64,000 nucleotides of DNA, taken from contig DGDD01000300.1 in assembly GCA_002385265.1 (NCBI GenBank), positions 53,058-117,057 of the forward strand, given 5' to 3'. A program made the translations under genes and the position numbers. The notes below the pieces were generated by a model. It did not search any database, was not told the DNA's origin, and saw only the letters and a list, made by a program, of their open reading frames with translations. Position 1 is the first letter of the stretch; each line of letters begins with the position of its first letter. This DNA comes from Chitinophagaceae bacterium UBA3961. GTDB lineage: Bacteria; Bacteroidota; Bacteroidia; Chitinophagales; Chitinophagaceae. Positions 9,640 through 18,703 of this stretch are shown in pieces.

Positions 9640-9818
9640 TAATGGTTTAAATTGTTAGAAAGAAAGTATCAAATTAAAAAACAGTTTTACGAGGTTGCGA
9701 AGTATCGTCGATTTCCATTTCTAGTGTATTTTATAATTTTTTTGCGCAGTGGATATTTCCAAGCCTTTTATCATCCTTTCTCTTAACCGATACCCTTCAA
9801 TGACTTTAAAGATTTATA

Positions 9819-10199
9819 ATGAAACTATTATATCTTATCAATTACAGTTTCTGTGCTAAAGTAGCTAAGAAGCCAAAAATTCCAATCGAGGATATTGCTT
9901 CTTCAATTACGAGTACTGAGTGTTTTTTCGCACTAATTGCAATTGAGATTATACTGATCTCCTTTTTGCCGTTTACTATAAACCCATATGTTGGAGTTGG
10001 TATTAGCGGCGGGATTTGGTATTTCACTCACTATCCGATCCGTTATTATATCAAAAAAAGAATTGTTCAACTCGACTTGAAGCAAGTGTATAGTCAACTC
10101 AATAGTAGAGTCATAGCACTATATGTTTTTCTTTGTCCGTTTATCAATCTTGTAATTTTCTGTTTGTTGATTATCGTAATCATCCGGAAGCTTTTGTAG
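9819..10199 (+). CDS. small multi-pass membrane hypothetical protein
   Basis: A 126-residue protein with two hydrophobic blocks, at about residues 34-62 (FFALIAIEIILISFLPF) and 98-125 (VIALYVFLCPFINLVIF), giving three or four membrane helices separated by a basic loop (IRYYIKKR). No family recognised. It is the last gene of the RHS island, followed by a strong bidirectional terminator at 10224-10255. Its composition is markedly AT-rich like its neighbours. Membrane-protein immunity genes are common in such tails, but there is no direct support here. The 180 bp before it contain no gene with a convincing start. Confidence 0.5.
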   Translation: MKLLYLINYSFCAKVAKKPKIPIEDIASSITSTECFFALIAIEIILISFLPFTINPYVGVGISGGIWYFTHYPIRYYIKKRIVQLDLKQVYSQLNSRVIALYVFLCPFINLVIFCLLIIVIIRKLL

Positions 10200-10223
10200 G
10201 ACATTAAGAACATTCATATAATC

Positions 10224-10255
10224 AAAAACGCCTACAAAATCTTGTAGGCGTTTTT
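10224..10255. terminator. bidirectional intrinsic terminator
   Basis: A perfect 14-bp stem (10224-10237 with 10242-10255) with a 4-nt loop has A-tract and T-tract flanks, so it works in both directions. It separates the + strand gene ending at 10199 from the - strand gene ending at 10283. Confidence 0.9.
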
Positions 10256-10282
10256 GTTAGTGCATTTCTAAGACTTGGCAAT

Positions 10283-13200
10283 TTACTCAATCGCCTTCCA
10301 ACTCTTAAACAAGGAAATCTTCGTGCTTTCTACCAAACTTTGATAGGCTTTCCATTTGGTGTCGAAGAACCCATTCACGGTTTTAGCGAGCTCGGCAATT
10401 TCCTTCTCGGAATTTTCCACCAAAGCGGTTTCAAAACTTCCGGGGGCTAGCAGTCGAGCGCCGATATAATTGTAGGCTTCGTAGTAGCGCGATTGAATGG
10501 TTGGATCCAAGCTGGCCGATAATCCTTGCTTGTCTACCTTCTTACCGGAAATTTTTTCTCGTAATACTTTAATAGAGTCTAAGATCGGTTTCGCACTGTT
10601 GCGCAAACTATCGGCCTCTTTTCCTTCTATCTTATCCAAACTGGCATTTACCTTGTTGATGATCTCTTCCGCTTCATTGAAACGATCGGTGATGGCAATC
10701 AACTTGTCGCCGCTGGCTCTCAAACGCTTCGCCAACGCACGCTGTGCCAATTTCGCTTCGTTCTTATTGCCAATGCGTGGATCGTCTTTTACTACAATCA
10801 TGGTTGAATCGCTTTCGCCATTGTAAGTGAGCAGAACTTTATACGTACCCGCCAATGCCTCGTCTCCGCCGGGTTCATCAGCATCAGGCTTTGGTTTTGG
10901 ACTTCCGGGGAAACGATAGCCCTTTTCTTCCATATACCAATATTGACGCTGGAAACCACTGTCTACATTCCATCTCAATGAACGAATTTGATTGCGTTGC
11001 TGATCGTAGATCTTTACATACACCGTATCGCTCAAAGTCTTCTTGGTGGTGTCCGCAGGCTTTTTCGTTTTGTTGATTAAAAAGGAAATCGCCGCTCCAT
11101 AAGGCCTGTTCGATGCATCGTACAAACCGGCCAAGCTCCATTCGTAACCCATGGCAGGACGATAATTCGCTTTGTACGCTTCAGGAGCAGGAAATACCGT
11201 CAACAATTTTGAAAGCTGCCCTTTCTTTGCGGCCAATGCTCTGAGCGGACGAATGTCATCCAATATCCACAAGCTTCTTCCGAAAGTAGCGATGGCCAAA
11301 TCGGCTTCTCTTTCTTGAATAGCAAAATCATAGGTTGAAACAGCAGGATAACCGTTTTTCCATTGTTGGAAGCTGGCTCCATTGTCCATGCTCACCCACA
11401 AGCCATGTTCAGTTCCAACAAAAATCAAATTGGGTTCAACGGGGTCTTGAATCATCGTAAGCGCATAGCCTTTTACTTTAGTATCGTCTGCCAATCGAGT
11501 CCAGGTTTTTCCGAAATCGGTGGTGCGGAAAATATAAGGTTTGAAATCTCCTCTTCTATAATCGTTGGTTACTACGAAGGCTTCACCGGCATTGTAATTG
11601 GATGCGCGAATTTGAGGTACCCAAGCGCCGGTGGGCATTCCGGGAATCTTACCTCTGAAATTGGTCCAGGTTTTTCCGCCATCCGTCGTGAGCTGCACAT
11701 TGCCATCATCGGTTCCCACCCAAATTACCCCTGCTTGTTTAGGAGAAGGAGCAATGGCGAGAATGGTATTGTAAGTTTCCGCGCCGGTGATGTCCAAAGT
11801 CAATCCACCGTTTTCGTTTTGTTTTTGCTGTTCCGGATTGTTCGTGGTTAAATCGGGTGATACTACTTCCCAAGTAGCTCCTTTATTGGTGCTTTTGAAT
11901 AAGAATTGACTTCCGTAATAGATCGTTTTAGAATCGGTGGGGTCTTGCGCCATCGCCGAGTTCCAGTTGTAACGGAGTTTTACTTTGGGATCGGTTACGC
12001 CCGGACGTAAGAACCAGCTTTCTGCTGTTTTGATATTTGATTTTCCGAGATAGCCTCCTTGGCTCATGCTGTAGATCCAATTGGGGTCATCAGGGTCGGC
12101 CATTACATCGAAGCCATCACCACCACCCACATTGGCCCAATAATAGTTGCGGATACCGCCATTGGTCCAAGTGTAAGCAGGTCCATGCCAGCTACCATTG
12201 TCTTGCATACCACCCATTACATTGTAAGGAATTTGATTGTCTACATTGATATGATAGAATTGTCCAATAGGAAGCTTCTCATCGAATTGCCAAGTTTTGC
12301 CTCTATCGTGTGAAACAGCGATACCACCGTCGTTACCGTCGATGATAAAATTGGGGTCTTTGGGGTTGATCCACCACGCGTGGTGATCGGGGTGTACACC
12401 ACTGTAGGGGATGAGGGTTGAAAAGCTCTTGCCACCATCTTCCGTAAGGGTTACGGTAGAATGGATATCATAGATGCGGTTTTCATTCGCGGGGTCTACA
12501 TAAATTTCTTGGAAATAGAAGGGGCGGTCGGTTACTTCGGGGCCGGCATTCACCAAGCTCCAGTTCAATCCACCGTCATCACTTCTGTAGAAGCCGTTCT
12601 TTGAAGATTCGATTTTTGCATACACTCTTGAGGGCATGGATCTTGAAAAGGAGAGACCAATTCTTCCGATATTGCCTTCGGGCATTCCGTTTTCTTTATC
12701 CAGTTTCTTCCAGTTCTTCCCACCATCGTAGGTAATATAGAGTCCGCTGCCAGGTCCGCCGCTTTTGAACACCCAGGGTTGGCGGCGGTGCTGCCACAAT
12801 GCCGCAATCAATTTATTAGGGTTAGAAGGATCCATCACCAATTCACCACAACCGGTGGTATCGTTGGCGTAGAGAATTTTCGACCAAGTTTCTCCTCCAT
12901 CCGTTGTTTTAAACACACCTCTCTCAGGATGTTCTCCATAGGGGTTGCCAATAGCGGCAGCATATACTACTTGTGGATTGGTAGGGTCGATGATAATGCG
13001 GTGGATGTTGCGGGTTTTGTCCAATCCCATCTTTTTCCAGGATTTTCCCCCGTCCATCGATTTGTAAATACCTTCTCCAATATTTAATGAGTTTCTGGGG
13101 TTTCCTTCACCTGTTCCGGCCCATACCACGGCGGGGTTGGACTGTTGAATGGCGATGGAACCGATGTTCAGCAAGGGCTGTTCGTCGAAAACCGGCGTCC

Positions 13201-13426
13201 ATTCATTGCCGCCATTGGTTGTTTTCCAAACACCTCCGGAAGCTGCTCCCAAGAAGATGATATTGGGATTGCTGTGAACGGCATCAATGGCGGTAATACG
13301 ACCGCTCATGCCTGCCGGACCAATGTTTCGAGGCTTCCAATTTTTAAAGTGTTGATTGATATTTACTTGCTGTGCGGCAACCGCCCCCGAAAAGAACAGG
13401 GCGACTGTGAGGAATTTCCATTTCAT
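10283..13426 (-). CDS. secreted BNR/Asp-box repeat protein (VPS10/sortilin-like, annotated as glycosyl hydrolase in many genomes)
   Basis: A 1047-residue protein with signal peptide MKWKFLTVALFFSGAVAAQQ. About eleven BNR/Asp-box motifs of the form S/T-x-DGG-x-x-W run through residues ~60-700 (KTTNGGNEW, KSMDGGKSW, KTTDGGETW, TTDGGKTW, RTTDFGKTW), forming one or two beta-propellers of the sortilin/VPS10 kind. A C-terminal region (~700-1047) contains a beta-sandwich and then a helical, Lys/Glu-rich segment. Such proteins are often called glycosyl hydrolases, but I see no proof of catalysis; peptide or glycan binding is equally possible. It is a single-gene unit, convergent with the RHS island and separated from it by a terminator. 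Confidence 0.8.
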   Translation of the reverse strand: MKWKFLTVALFFSGAVAAQQVNINQHFKNWKPRNIGPAGMSGRITAIDAVHSNPNIIFLGAASGGVWKTTNGGNEWTPVFDEQPLLNIGSIAIQQSNPAVVWAGTGEGNPRNSLNIGEGIYKSMDGGKSWKKMGLDKTRNIHRIIIDPTNPQVVYAAAIGNPYGEHPERGVFKTTDGGETWSKILYANDTTGCGELVMDPSNPNKLIAALWQHRRQPWVFKSGGPGSGLYITYDGGKNWKKLDKENGMPEGNIGRIGLSFSRSMPSRVYAKIESSKNGFYRSDDGGLNWSLVNAGPEVTDRPFYFQEIYVDPANENRIYDIHSTVTLTEDGGKSFSTLIPYSGVHPDHHAWWINPKDPNFIIDGNDGGIAVSHDRGKTWQFDEKLPIGQFYHINVDNQIPYNVMGGMQDNGSWHGPAYTWTNGGIRNYYWANVGGGDGFDVMADPDDPNWIYSMSQGGYLGKSNIKTAESWFLRPGVTDPKVKLRYNWNSAMAQDPTDSKTIYYGSQFLFKSTNKGATWEVVSPDLTTNNPEQQKQNENGGLTLDITGAETYNTILAIAPSPKQAGVIWVGTDDGNVQLTTDGGKTWTNFRGKIPGMPTGAWVPQIRASNYNAGEAFVVTNDYRRGDFKPYIFRTTDFGKTWTRLADDTKVKGYALTMIQDPVEPNLIFVGTEHGLWVSMDNGASFQQWKNGYPAVSTYDFAIQEREADLAIATFGRSLWILDDIRPLRALAAKKGQLSKLLTVFPAPEAYKANYRPAMGYEWSLAGLYDASNRPYGAAISFLINKTKKPADTTKKTLSDTVYVKIYDQQRNQIRSLRWNVDSGFQRQYWYMEEKGYRFPGSPKPKPDADEPGGDEALAGTYKVLLTYNGESDSTMIVVKDDPRIGNKNEAKLAQRALAKRLRASGDKLIAITDRFNEAEEIINKVNASLDKIEGKEADSLRNSAKPILDSIKVLREKISGKKVDKQGLSASLDPTIQSRYYEAYNYIGARLLAPGSFETALVENSEKEIAELAKTVNGFFDTKWKAYQSLVESTKISLFKSWKAIE

Positions 13427-13489
13427 TAAGCAGAGATTTTGAGTCTAAATGTACTACAAAGCGGGAAAATAGAGAGGTTGTTAAGTTGT

Positions 13490-13550
13490 GAGTTCTAAGT
13501 TTTGAGTTCTTAGGGTTTTAGGCTTTGGGCATTAGGCTTTAGGTCTTAGG
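13490..13550. repeat. intergenic repeat of the CCTAA type (copy 1, reverse orientation)
   Basis: Read on the minus strand this stretch contains CCTAAAGCCTAATGCCCAAA and related words, matching copies at 58721-58786 and 59862-59897. It lies in the intergenic gap between divergent genes and has a 7-10 bp internal rhythm. Confidence 0.6.
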
Positions 13551-13678
13551 AGAAGAAGCTTGTGCCCCTTTGCAACGCTTATCTCCTTAAAATACATCTA
13601 TTAACAAACCGCTTTCACAAGGAATTCATGAAAAACACGTTAGATATTGATAATTTAGTAGTTAGAAGGACCATGATC

Positions 13679-15106
13679 ATGAAGAAACTCGTTACGCTTA
13701 CCTTATTATTTTGCTTGTTTGCCGGCCTAAAAGCCCAAACAGGATATTCCATCGCCCTTACATTGAAGCCCTTTAAGAATTCCAAAGTATACCTGGGGTA
13801 CTACTATGGTACTAAAAAAGCCTTGGCCGATTCGGCTATGTTGGATCAAAACAGCAAAGGCGTTTTTAAAGGGAAAAAAGCACTTCCGGGAGGAATTTAC
13901 TTTGTTGTGTCACCAAGAATGGAGATCTTGTTCGAGCTCCTGCTCGACAAACAGCAACAATTTCAAATCAGCGCCGATACAGCAAAAATTCCTGCTTCGA
14001 TCGTATTCACCAATTCTCCCGAAAACAGCTTGTTTCTGAAATACAGCAAATTCGCCGGAGATGCAGGGTTGAAGTCTGTCCAAATTGGTCAACAATTGGT
14101 TCTTGCCAAAGGAGCCGATAGTGTGAAATTGTTAGAGGAAAGAAAGAAGATTGCTGAGTCGGTTGATAAATTCAGAGACAGTATCATTAAAAAGAATCCG
14201 CAGGCCTTGTTAGCCACTTTGTTCAAAGCCATGCGCGATCCGGTGATTCCGCCCGCCGATAAGCATCCAGGAGGCAAATACGATTCTGTTTATGCCTATA
14301 ATTACTACAAATCTCATTTCTGGGATGGGATCAGTTTTTACGACGAGCGTTTGATTCGAACCCCTTTTCTTGAAAACAAACTCAATCGATACTTTAAAGA
14401 ATTGGTAGTGCCGGCACCAGATTCACTCATCAAAGAAGTAGACAGAGTAGTGGTATACAGTCGCGCCAACGACGAAACTTTCAAATACTACATGGTGTAT
14501 TTCGTTCAGAAATACATCAACCCGGAATACATGGGTCAAGATGCGGTATTCGTTCATTTGTTTGAGAAGTATATCAATACCGGACAGACGAATTTCTTTA
14601 CCAAGCAGTACATGGATTTCATGACCAAACGGGCCTACAGTTTAATGGCGAACCTGATTGGTCAACCGGCTGCAAATTTGGAGATGGTAGATACCACTGA
14701 TCGTCCTTTTCCTTTGTATGCCGTTCAAGCACCTTTAACTGTGGTGTGCTTCTGGGATCCAACCTGTAGCCATTGTAAAGAAACAGTTCCTAGGGTGGAC
14801 TCGATGTACAAAGCCAAATGGAAGGCGCTTGGTGTGGCCATTTATGGGGTAATGACTGATGGCGGTAAAGACAATTGGAAAGAATTCATTCAAAAACACG
14901 ATCTATCGGGATGGTACCATGTTTATCAAACTCCTGCAAAAGCAGCAGAGATTGAAGCGGCGAACAAGCCGGGTTATAAACAATTGTACGATGTGTATCA
15001 AACTCCGATCTTATATCTTCTTGATAAAGACAAAAGAATTGTAGCGAAGAAATTGAGTTATGATCAATTAGACGAAGTGATCACCTTAAAGTTAAAATCG
15101 AAGTAA
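13679..15106 (+). CDS. TlpA-like thioredoxin-fold protein with N-terminal DUF4369-like domain
   Basis: A 475-residue protein. The start at 13679 is chosen because it begins a signal peptide (MKKLVTLTLLFCLFAGLKAQ) and has an AGAAGGA-like sequence 8 nt upstream; the longer frame from 13562 has no secretion signal. Residues about 20-120 resemble DUF4369, common in Bacteroidota periplasmic thioredoxins. A DUF5106-like helical region follows. From ~335 a thioredoxin/AhpC-TSA fold carries the redox motif WDPTCSHCKE (C-x-x-C), then a VYQTPILYLLD strand with the cis-Pro loop. It probably acts in disulfide exchange or electron transfer in the periplasm. It is 6 nt upstream of the PpiC foldase, so the two likely form an envelope-protein-folding operon. 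Confidence 0.85.
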   Translation: MKKLVTLTLLFCLFAGLKAQTGYSIALTLKPFKNSKVYLGYYYGTKKALADSAMLDQNSKGVFKGKKALPGGIYFVVSPRMEILFELLLDKQQQFQISADTAKIPASIVFTNSPENSLFLKYSKFAGDAGLKSVQIGQQLVLAKGADSVKLLEERKKIAESVDKFRDSIIKKNPQALLATLFKAMRDPVIPPADKHPGGKYDSVYAYNYYKSHFWDGISFYDERLIRTPFLENKLNRYFKELVVPAPDSLIKEVDRVVVYSRANDETFKYYMVYFVQKYINPEYMGQDAVFVHLFEKYINTGQTNFFTKQYMDFMTKRAYSLMANLIGQPAANLEMVDTTDRPFPLYAVQAPLTVVCFWDPTCSHCKETVPRVDSMYKAKWKALGVAIYGVMTDGGKDNWKEFIQKHDLSGWYHVYQTPAKAAEIEAANKPGYKQLYDVYQTPILYLLDKDKRIVAKKLSYDQLDEVITLKLKSK

Positions 15107-15112
15107 TCTTCT

Positions 15113-17065
15113 ATGAAGAATTTGTATAAAGTTTCGCTGATCGTATTGATGCAAGTAGTGGCATTGAAAAGCTTTTCACAAGTATTGTTTACCTATGGCT
15201 CTAAATCGGTAACCCGTGATGCTTTTGTAGAAGCCTATAAAAAAAACAATGCAGGCTTACCAATGGATGAGAAGAACCTTCGCATCTATCTTGACTTGTA
15301 CATTCGATTTAAGTTGAAAGTTCAAGCAGCGTACGATTTGAAAATGGACACGCTGCCCACTCAAGTAGCCGAGGTCAATAATTTCCGTTCTCAGGTAGCT
15401 GATAGCTATATGATGGACGAAAGTAGTTTGAACAAATTGGTAGACGAGGCGATGGAAAGAAGCAAAAAGGACTTAGAATTGGCGCATATCTTTTTGTCCA
15501 TCAAGCCCGGAATGACAGAAGCTCAACAGAAAGAAATTCAAAAGAAGGCGCAATTGATTTATGAAAAAGCTTCGAAGGGTGCTGATTTCGGACAATTGGC
15601 CGCAAGTTTCTCAGACGATGAATTGGCTAAAACAAGAAAAGGATACATCGGATACATTACCGCTTTGAACCTTCCTTATGAAATTGAAACACTTGCTTAC
15701 GCAACCAAACCGGGTACAGTGAGCAAGCCTTATCGTTCAAAAGCAGGAATTCACATCATTAAAGTGATGAAGTCTAGGCCTGCAATTGGAAAGGTTAGTG
15801 TTTCACAGATCCTAATTGCATTTCCTCCCGATCCAAGTGCGGCTCAGAAAGCCAAAGCCAAGAAGTTAGCCGATTCACTGTATGTGTTACTAAAAAAGGG
15901 GGCTGATTTTAAGAACCTCGCCAAAAACTATTCGGGTGATAACCTGAGTTATGAAAACGGTGGGCAGATTCCCGACTTTGGTATTGGCAAATACGATGCT
16001 TCTTTTGAAGCAGCTGCCTTTGGATTGAAAGCGCCGGGAGAAATTTCAAAACCCGTACTCACCGCCTATGGGTATCATATTTTGAAATTAAACAAACGTG
16101 TGCCATTACAAGCCGATCCAAACAATCCGAATGATAAAGAACTATTTCGTCAGTATGTAGCTGCCGATAATCGGATTTCAATAGCATCGAACATTCTATT
16201 GAATAAGATCTTTGCCCTAACAGATTTTAAAAAGGCGAATTTCAATTCAGCCTTGTTTAATATGATAACAGACAGTGTGTGGGCTGCTTCAACGTATACT
16301 CAAGCACCGGAATTAAACGACGCCACAACACTCTTCTCCTATAAAGGCAAGAATGTAACTTTAAAAGATTGGCTGAATTATATTGAAGTGATTCGGAACT
16401 TTGAGAATATGCGCGGCGCTAAAACCAATGAAGCGCAATTAGATCAGTTCATTCAAAATACCACATTCGAGTATTATAGAGAACATTTAGAAGAATTCAA
16501 TCCGCAATTTGCAGCGCAGATCAAGGAGTTCGCTGAAGGAAATTTACTTTTTGAAGTGATGCAGAAACAAGTATGGGAGGCGGCTGCGGCTGATTCGGTT
16601 GGATTACAAGATTATTTTCAAAAAAACCGCGACAAATACTGGTGGGAAGCCAGTGCCGATGCGCTGATTTTTTCTGCGAACAATCAAAACACTTTTGAGC
16701 AAACCTCCGCTGCTTTACAGGCAGATCCCAACTCTTGGAAGAAGATGTTAGAAATGGCGAACGGTACTTTGCAAGGAGATTCCGGAAGATTTGAACTGGG
16801 ACAAATTCCAGTTGTAGAAAGAACTCGCTTCTCGGAGAAGTTGATCACTGCCCCGGTTATGAATGAGCAAGATAAAACCCTCACTTTCGCATATATCATT
16901 AAGGTATACCCGAATCGAGAGCCTCGCAAGTTTGAAGACGCCAAAGGCTTGGTGATAAACGATTATCAACAAATTTTGGAAGAGAAATGGGTAAACAGTT
17001 TACGTGCAAAGTATCCCGTTAAAGTAAGCGATGCGGAGTTTAAGCAGTTGTTGAATAAGAATTAA
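15113..17065 (+). CDS. periplasmic parvulin-type peptidylprolyl isomerase (PpiC/SurA-like)
   Basis: A 650-residue foldase with signal peptide residues 1-23. Two rotamase domains are visible at about residues 125-215 and 225-330; each has the parvulin pattern of a hydrophobic HIF or SQI strand, a GADF..LA..(F/Y)S segment and a late G-x-HI(I/L)K strand. A long helical SurA-like region follows. It would catalyse cis-trans prolyl isomerisation and chaperone outer-membrane proteins. The start 6 nt after the thioredoxin-fold gene supports cotranscription and a shared role in exported-protein maturation. It ends 22 bp before a convergent gene. Confidence 0.88.
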   Translation: MKNLYKVSLIVLMQVVALKSFSQVLFTYGSKSVTRDAFVEAYKKNNAGLPMDEKNLRIYLDLYIRFKLKVQAAYDLKMDTLPTQVAEVNNFRSQVADSYMMDESSLNKLVDEAMERSKKDLELAHIFLSIKPGMTEAQQKEIQKKAQLIYEKASKGADFGQLAASFSDDELAKTRKGYIGYITALNLPYEIETLAYATKPGTVSKPYRSKAGIHIIKVMKSRPAIGKVSVSQILIAFPPDPSAAQKAKAKKLADSLYVLLKKGADFKNLAKNYSGDNLSYENGGQIPDFGIGKYDASFEAAAFGLKAPGEISKPVLTAYGYHILKLNKRVPLQADPNNPNDKELFRQYVAADNRISIASNILLNKIFALTDFKKANFNSALFNMITDSVWAASTYTQAPELNDATTLFSYKGKNVTLKDWLNYIEVIRNFENMRGAKTNEAQLDQFIQNTTFEYYREHLEEFNPQFAAQIKEFAEGNLLFEVMQKQVWEAAAADSVGLQDYFQKNRDKYWWEASADALIFSANNQNTFEQTSAALQADPNSWKKMLEMANGTLQGDSGRFELGQIPVVERTRFSEKLITAPVMNEQDKTLTFAYIIKVYPNREPRKFEDAKGLVINDYQQILEEKWVNSLRAKYPVKVSDAEFKQLLNKN

Positions 17066-17087
17066 CTTGTTTCAGTTTGAAAGGCTG

Positions 17088-17792
17088 TTACCCTTTAGGC
17101 AGCAATAGCGGAAGCAATTCACTTGCTTCTTTCATTTCTGTAAAGAAAGGGTGTTCAATTTTGTGGTGCACTTTTTCATGTTCCCAAGTGATGTGAAAAG
17201 GAATGTGAACGCCATGTCCGCCAAGTTCCAAAACCGGTAATACATCCGACTTTAAAGAGTTTCCGATCATCATCAATTCGGTTGCCGGAATATCGAGATG
17301 TTTGATCAGTTTTTGATAATCCCCCATCTGCTTGTCGCTCATGATCTCTATGTGATGGAAATAATGTTCTAGCCCCGATTTCTTTAGTTTTTTTTCCTGA
17401 TCCAATAAATCACCTTTAGTAGCCACCACCAAACGGTAATGTGGTTTTAGCTGATGGAGAACAGACTCGATATTGGGAAGCAGTTCAATAGGTCGATCGA
17501 GCAACTCTTTTCCTAAGCCCAGTATTTTATCTACTAATTCGAAGGAAGCTGTTTGGTTGGTAATGCGTGATGCTGTTTCAATCATCGAGAGCACAAAGCC
17601 TTTCACACCATAACCGTAGAGTGCCAAATTCTGCATTTCGGTTTTGAACAACTCTTGATGCGTAGTATGCACGGGAAGATAATCTTCCAGTAAGGCAGCA
17701 AATTTATCTTCAGTTTCTCTGAAGTAAGGCTCGTTTACCCAAAGGGTATCGTCTGCATCGAAGGCAATTACTTTTATATTAGACAGGCTCAT
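17088..17792 (-). CDS. HAD-family hydrolase (haloacid dehalogenase-like phosphatase)
   Basis: A 234-residue cytoplasmic protein with the HAD motifs: motif I FDADDTLW (nucleophile Asp plus acid/base Asp) at residues 10-17, motif II VVATKGD at about 122, and motif [14 protein letters not shown] near 175. A helical C1 cap lies between motifs I and II, as in phosphoglycolate-phosphatase-like members. The substrate cannot be read from sequence. Its ATG lies inside the end of lptB (14-nt overlap), so it is translationally coupled and cotranscribed with the lipopolysaccharide-export ATPase; any functional link to it is uncertain. Confidence 0.85.
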   Translation of the reverse strand: MSLSNIKVIAFDADDTLWVNEPYFRETEDKFAALLEDYLPVHTTHQELFKTEMQNLALYGYGVKGFVLSMIETASRITNQTASFELVDKILGLGKELLDRPIELLPNIESVLHQLKPHYRLVVATKGDLLDQEKKLKKSGLEHYFHHIEIMSDKQMGDYQKLIKHLDIPATELMMIGNSLKSDVLPVLELGGHGVHIPFHITWEHEKVHHKIEHPFFTEMKEASELLPLLLPKG

Positions 17793-18579
17793 TGCTTGTG
17801 GGATCGTTTAAGCGAAGTCCTTTAAGGGCCTCTTCGTGAAGATAATCCTTGCGTTTCAATTCAAAGTTTCTACCCAAGTAAAGGCGACGAACTTGCTCGT
17901 CTTCTGCCAATTCTTCTGCAGTACCGTGTTTAAAGATCTTTCCTTCAATCAATAGATAGGCACGATCACAAATAGAAAGGGTTTCATTTACATTGTGGTC
18001 GGTAATAAGAATACCGATGTTTTTGTATTTCAGTCTGGCAACAACACTTTGAATGTCTTCCACCGCAATAGGGTCCACGCCGGCAAAAGGCTCGTCCAAC
18101 AATATGAACTTTGGACTTACAGCCAAGGCACGCGCAATTTCCGTTCTTCTTCTTTCGCCACCGCTTAAGCTATCACCTTGGTTTTTGCGAACATGGTGAA
18201 GGCGGAATTCATCTAATAATTCCTCTAATTTGTCGGCTTGTTCTTTTTTGGAGAGCTTGGTCATTTCGAGTACGGCCTTAATATTATCTTCCACACTCAT
18301 CTTCCTAAATACGCTGGCTTCTTGCGGCAGGTATCCGATACCCAGTTGGGCTCTTTTGTACATCGGCATTTTCGTGATCTCCTCTTGATCGAGGAATACC
18401 GAGCCTTGCTCGGGTTTAATTAACCCAACTACCATGTAGAAAGTGGTGGTTTTCCCGGCACCGTTAGGTCCGAGCAATCCAACAATTTCTCCTTGGTTTA
18501 CGTTAACAGATACGTCGTTAACAACGGTTCGTTTTCCGTAGACCTTAACGAGATTGCGGGTATAAATTTCACTGCTCAC
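17779..18579 (-). CDS. lptB: LPS export ABC transporter ATP-binding protein LptB
   Basis: A 266-residue ATPase of the Lpt complex that powers lipopolysaccharide extraction from the inner membrane. Motifs: Walker [11 protein letters not shown]-loop [12 protein letters not shown] (typical of LptB), signature LSGGERRR, Walker [14 protein letters not shown], switch His in ITDHN. GTG 18579 is taken as the start because the longer frame from TTG 18600 would begin inside the -7 promoter box at 18598-18605; translation then begins [17 protein letters not shown], the usual LptB N-terminus. Downstream it overlaps the HAD gene by 14 nt. Confidence 0.93.
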   Translation of the reverse strand: MSSEIYTRNLVKVYGKRTVVNDVSVNVNQGEIVGLLGPNGAGKTTTFYMVVGLIKPEQGSVFLDQEEITKMPMYKRAQLGIGYLPQEASVFRKMSVEDNIKAVLEMTKLSKKEQADKLEELLDEFRLHHVRKNQGDSLSGGERRRTEIARALAVSPKFILLDEPFAGVDPIAVEDIQSVVARLKYKNIGILITDHNVNETLSICDRAYLLIEGKIFKHGTAEELAEDEQVRRLYLGRNFELKRKDYLHEEALKGLRLNDPTSNEPV

Positions 18580-18597
18580 GCCAATACTGATTTTGTA

Positions 18598-18605
18598 CAA
18601 AAATA
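18598..18605 (-). promoter_or_regulatory. lptB -7 promoter box
   Basis: TATTTTTG on the minus strand fits the Bacteroidota TAnnTTTG consensus. It lies 18 nt upstream of the GTG start and excludes the TTG start at 18600. No clean -33 TTTG was found. Confidence 0.6.
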
Positions 18606-18652
18606 CCGTAATCCTTCGATTTAAGAGTTTTTGTGAATTGAATTTAACAGCA

Positions 18653-18684
18653 TTTGTATTAAATTAAAAGCTTAAGTAAGTTTG
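18653..18684 (+). promoter_or_regulatory. metF promoter
   Basis: TTTG (18653-18656), a 20-nt spacer and TAAGTTTG (18677-18684) match the Bacteroidota sigma-ABfr type consensus. The predicted transcript start is about 15 nt before the metF ATG, leaving no room for a riboswitch. Confidence 0.8.
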
Positions 18685-18703
18685 CACATCAACAAATCAC
18701 TCG

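Noticed and set aside
9643-9783. 46-codon frame without a start between the two small membrane genes
   Set aside because: It lacks an ATG/GTG start and a recognised domain; mentioned only as a possible remnant.
1-10223. Prophage or integrative element at the left end
   Set aside because: No integrase, transposase, capsid or att-like repeat is visible; the island is explained by RHS genes.
10497-13429. Multiple open frames on the + strand opposite the BNR-repeat gene
   Set aside because: They are shadows of a long GC-balanced gene with strong BNR motifs and have no start signals or domains.
18580-18600. TTG start of LptB at 18600
   Set aside because: The TTG lies within the -7 box at 18598-18605, so the message would begin downstream; GTG 18579 fits family N-termini.
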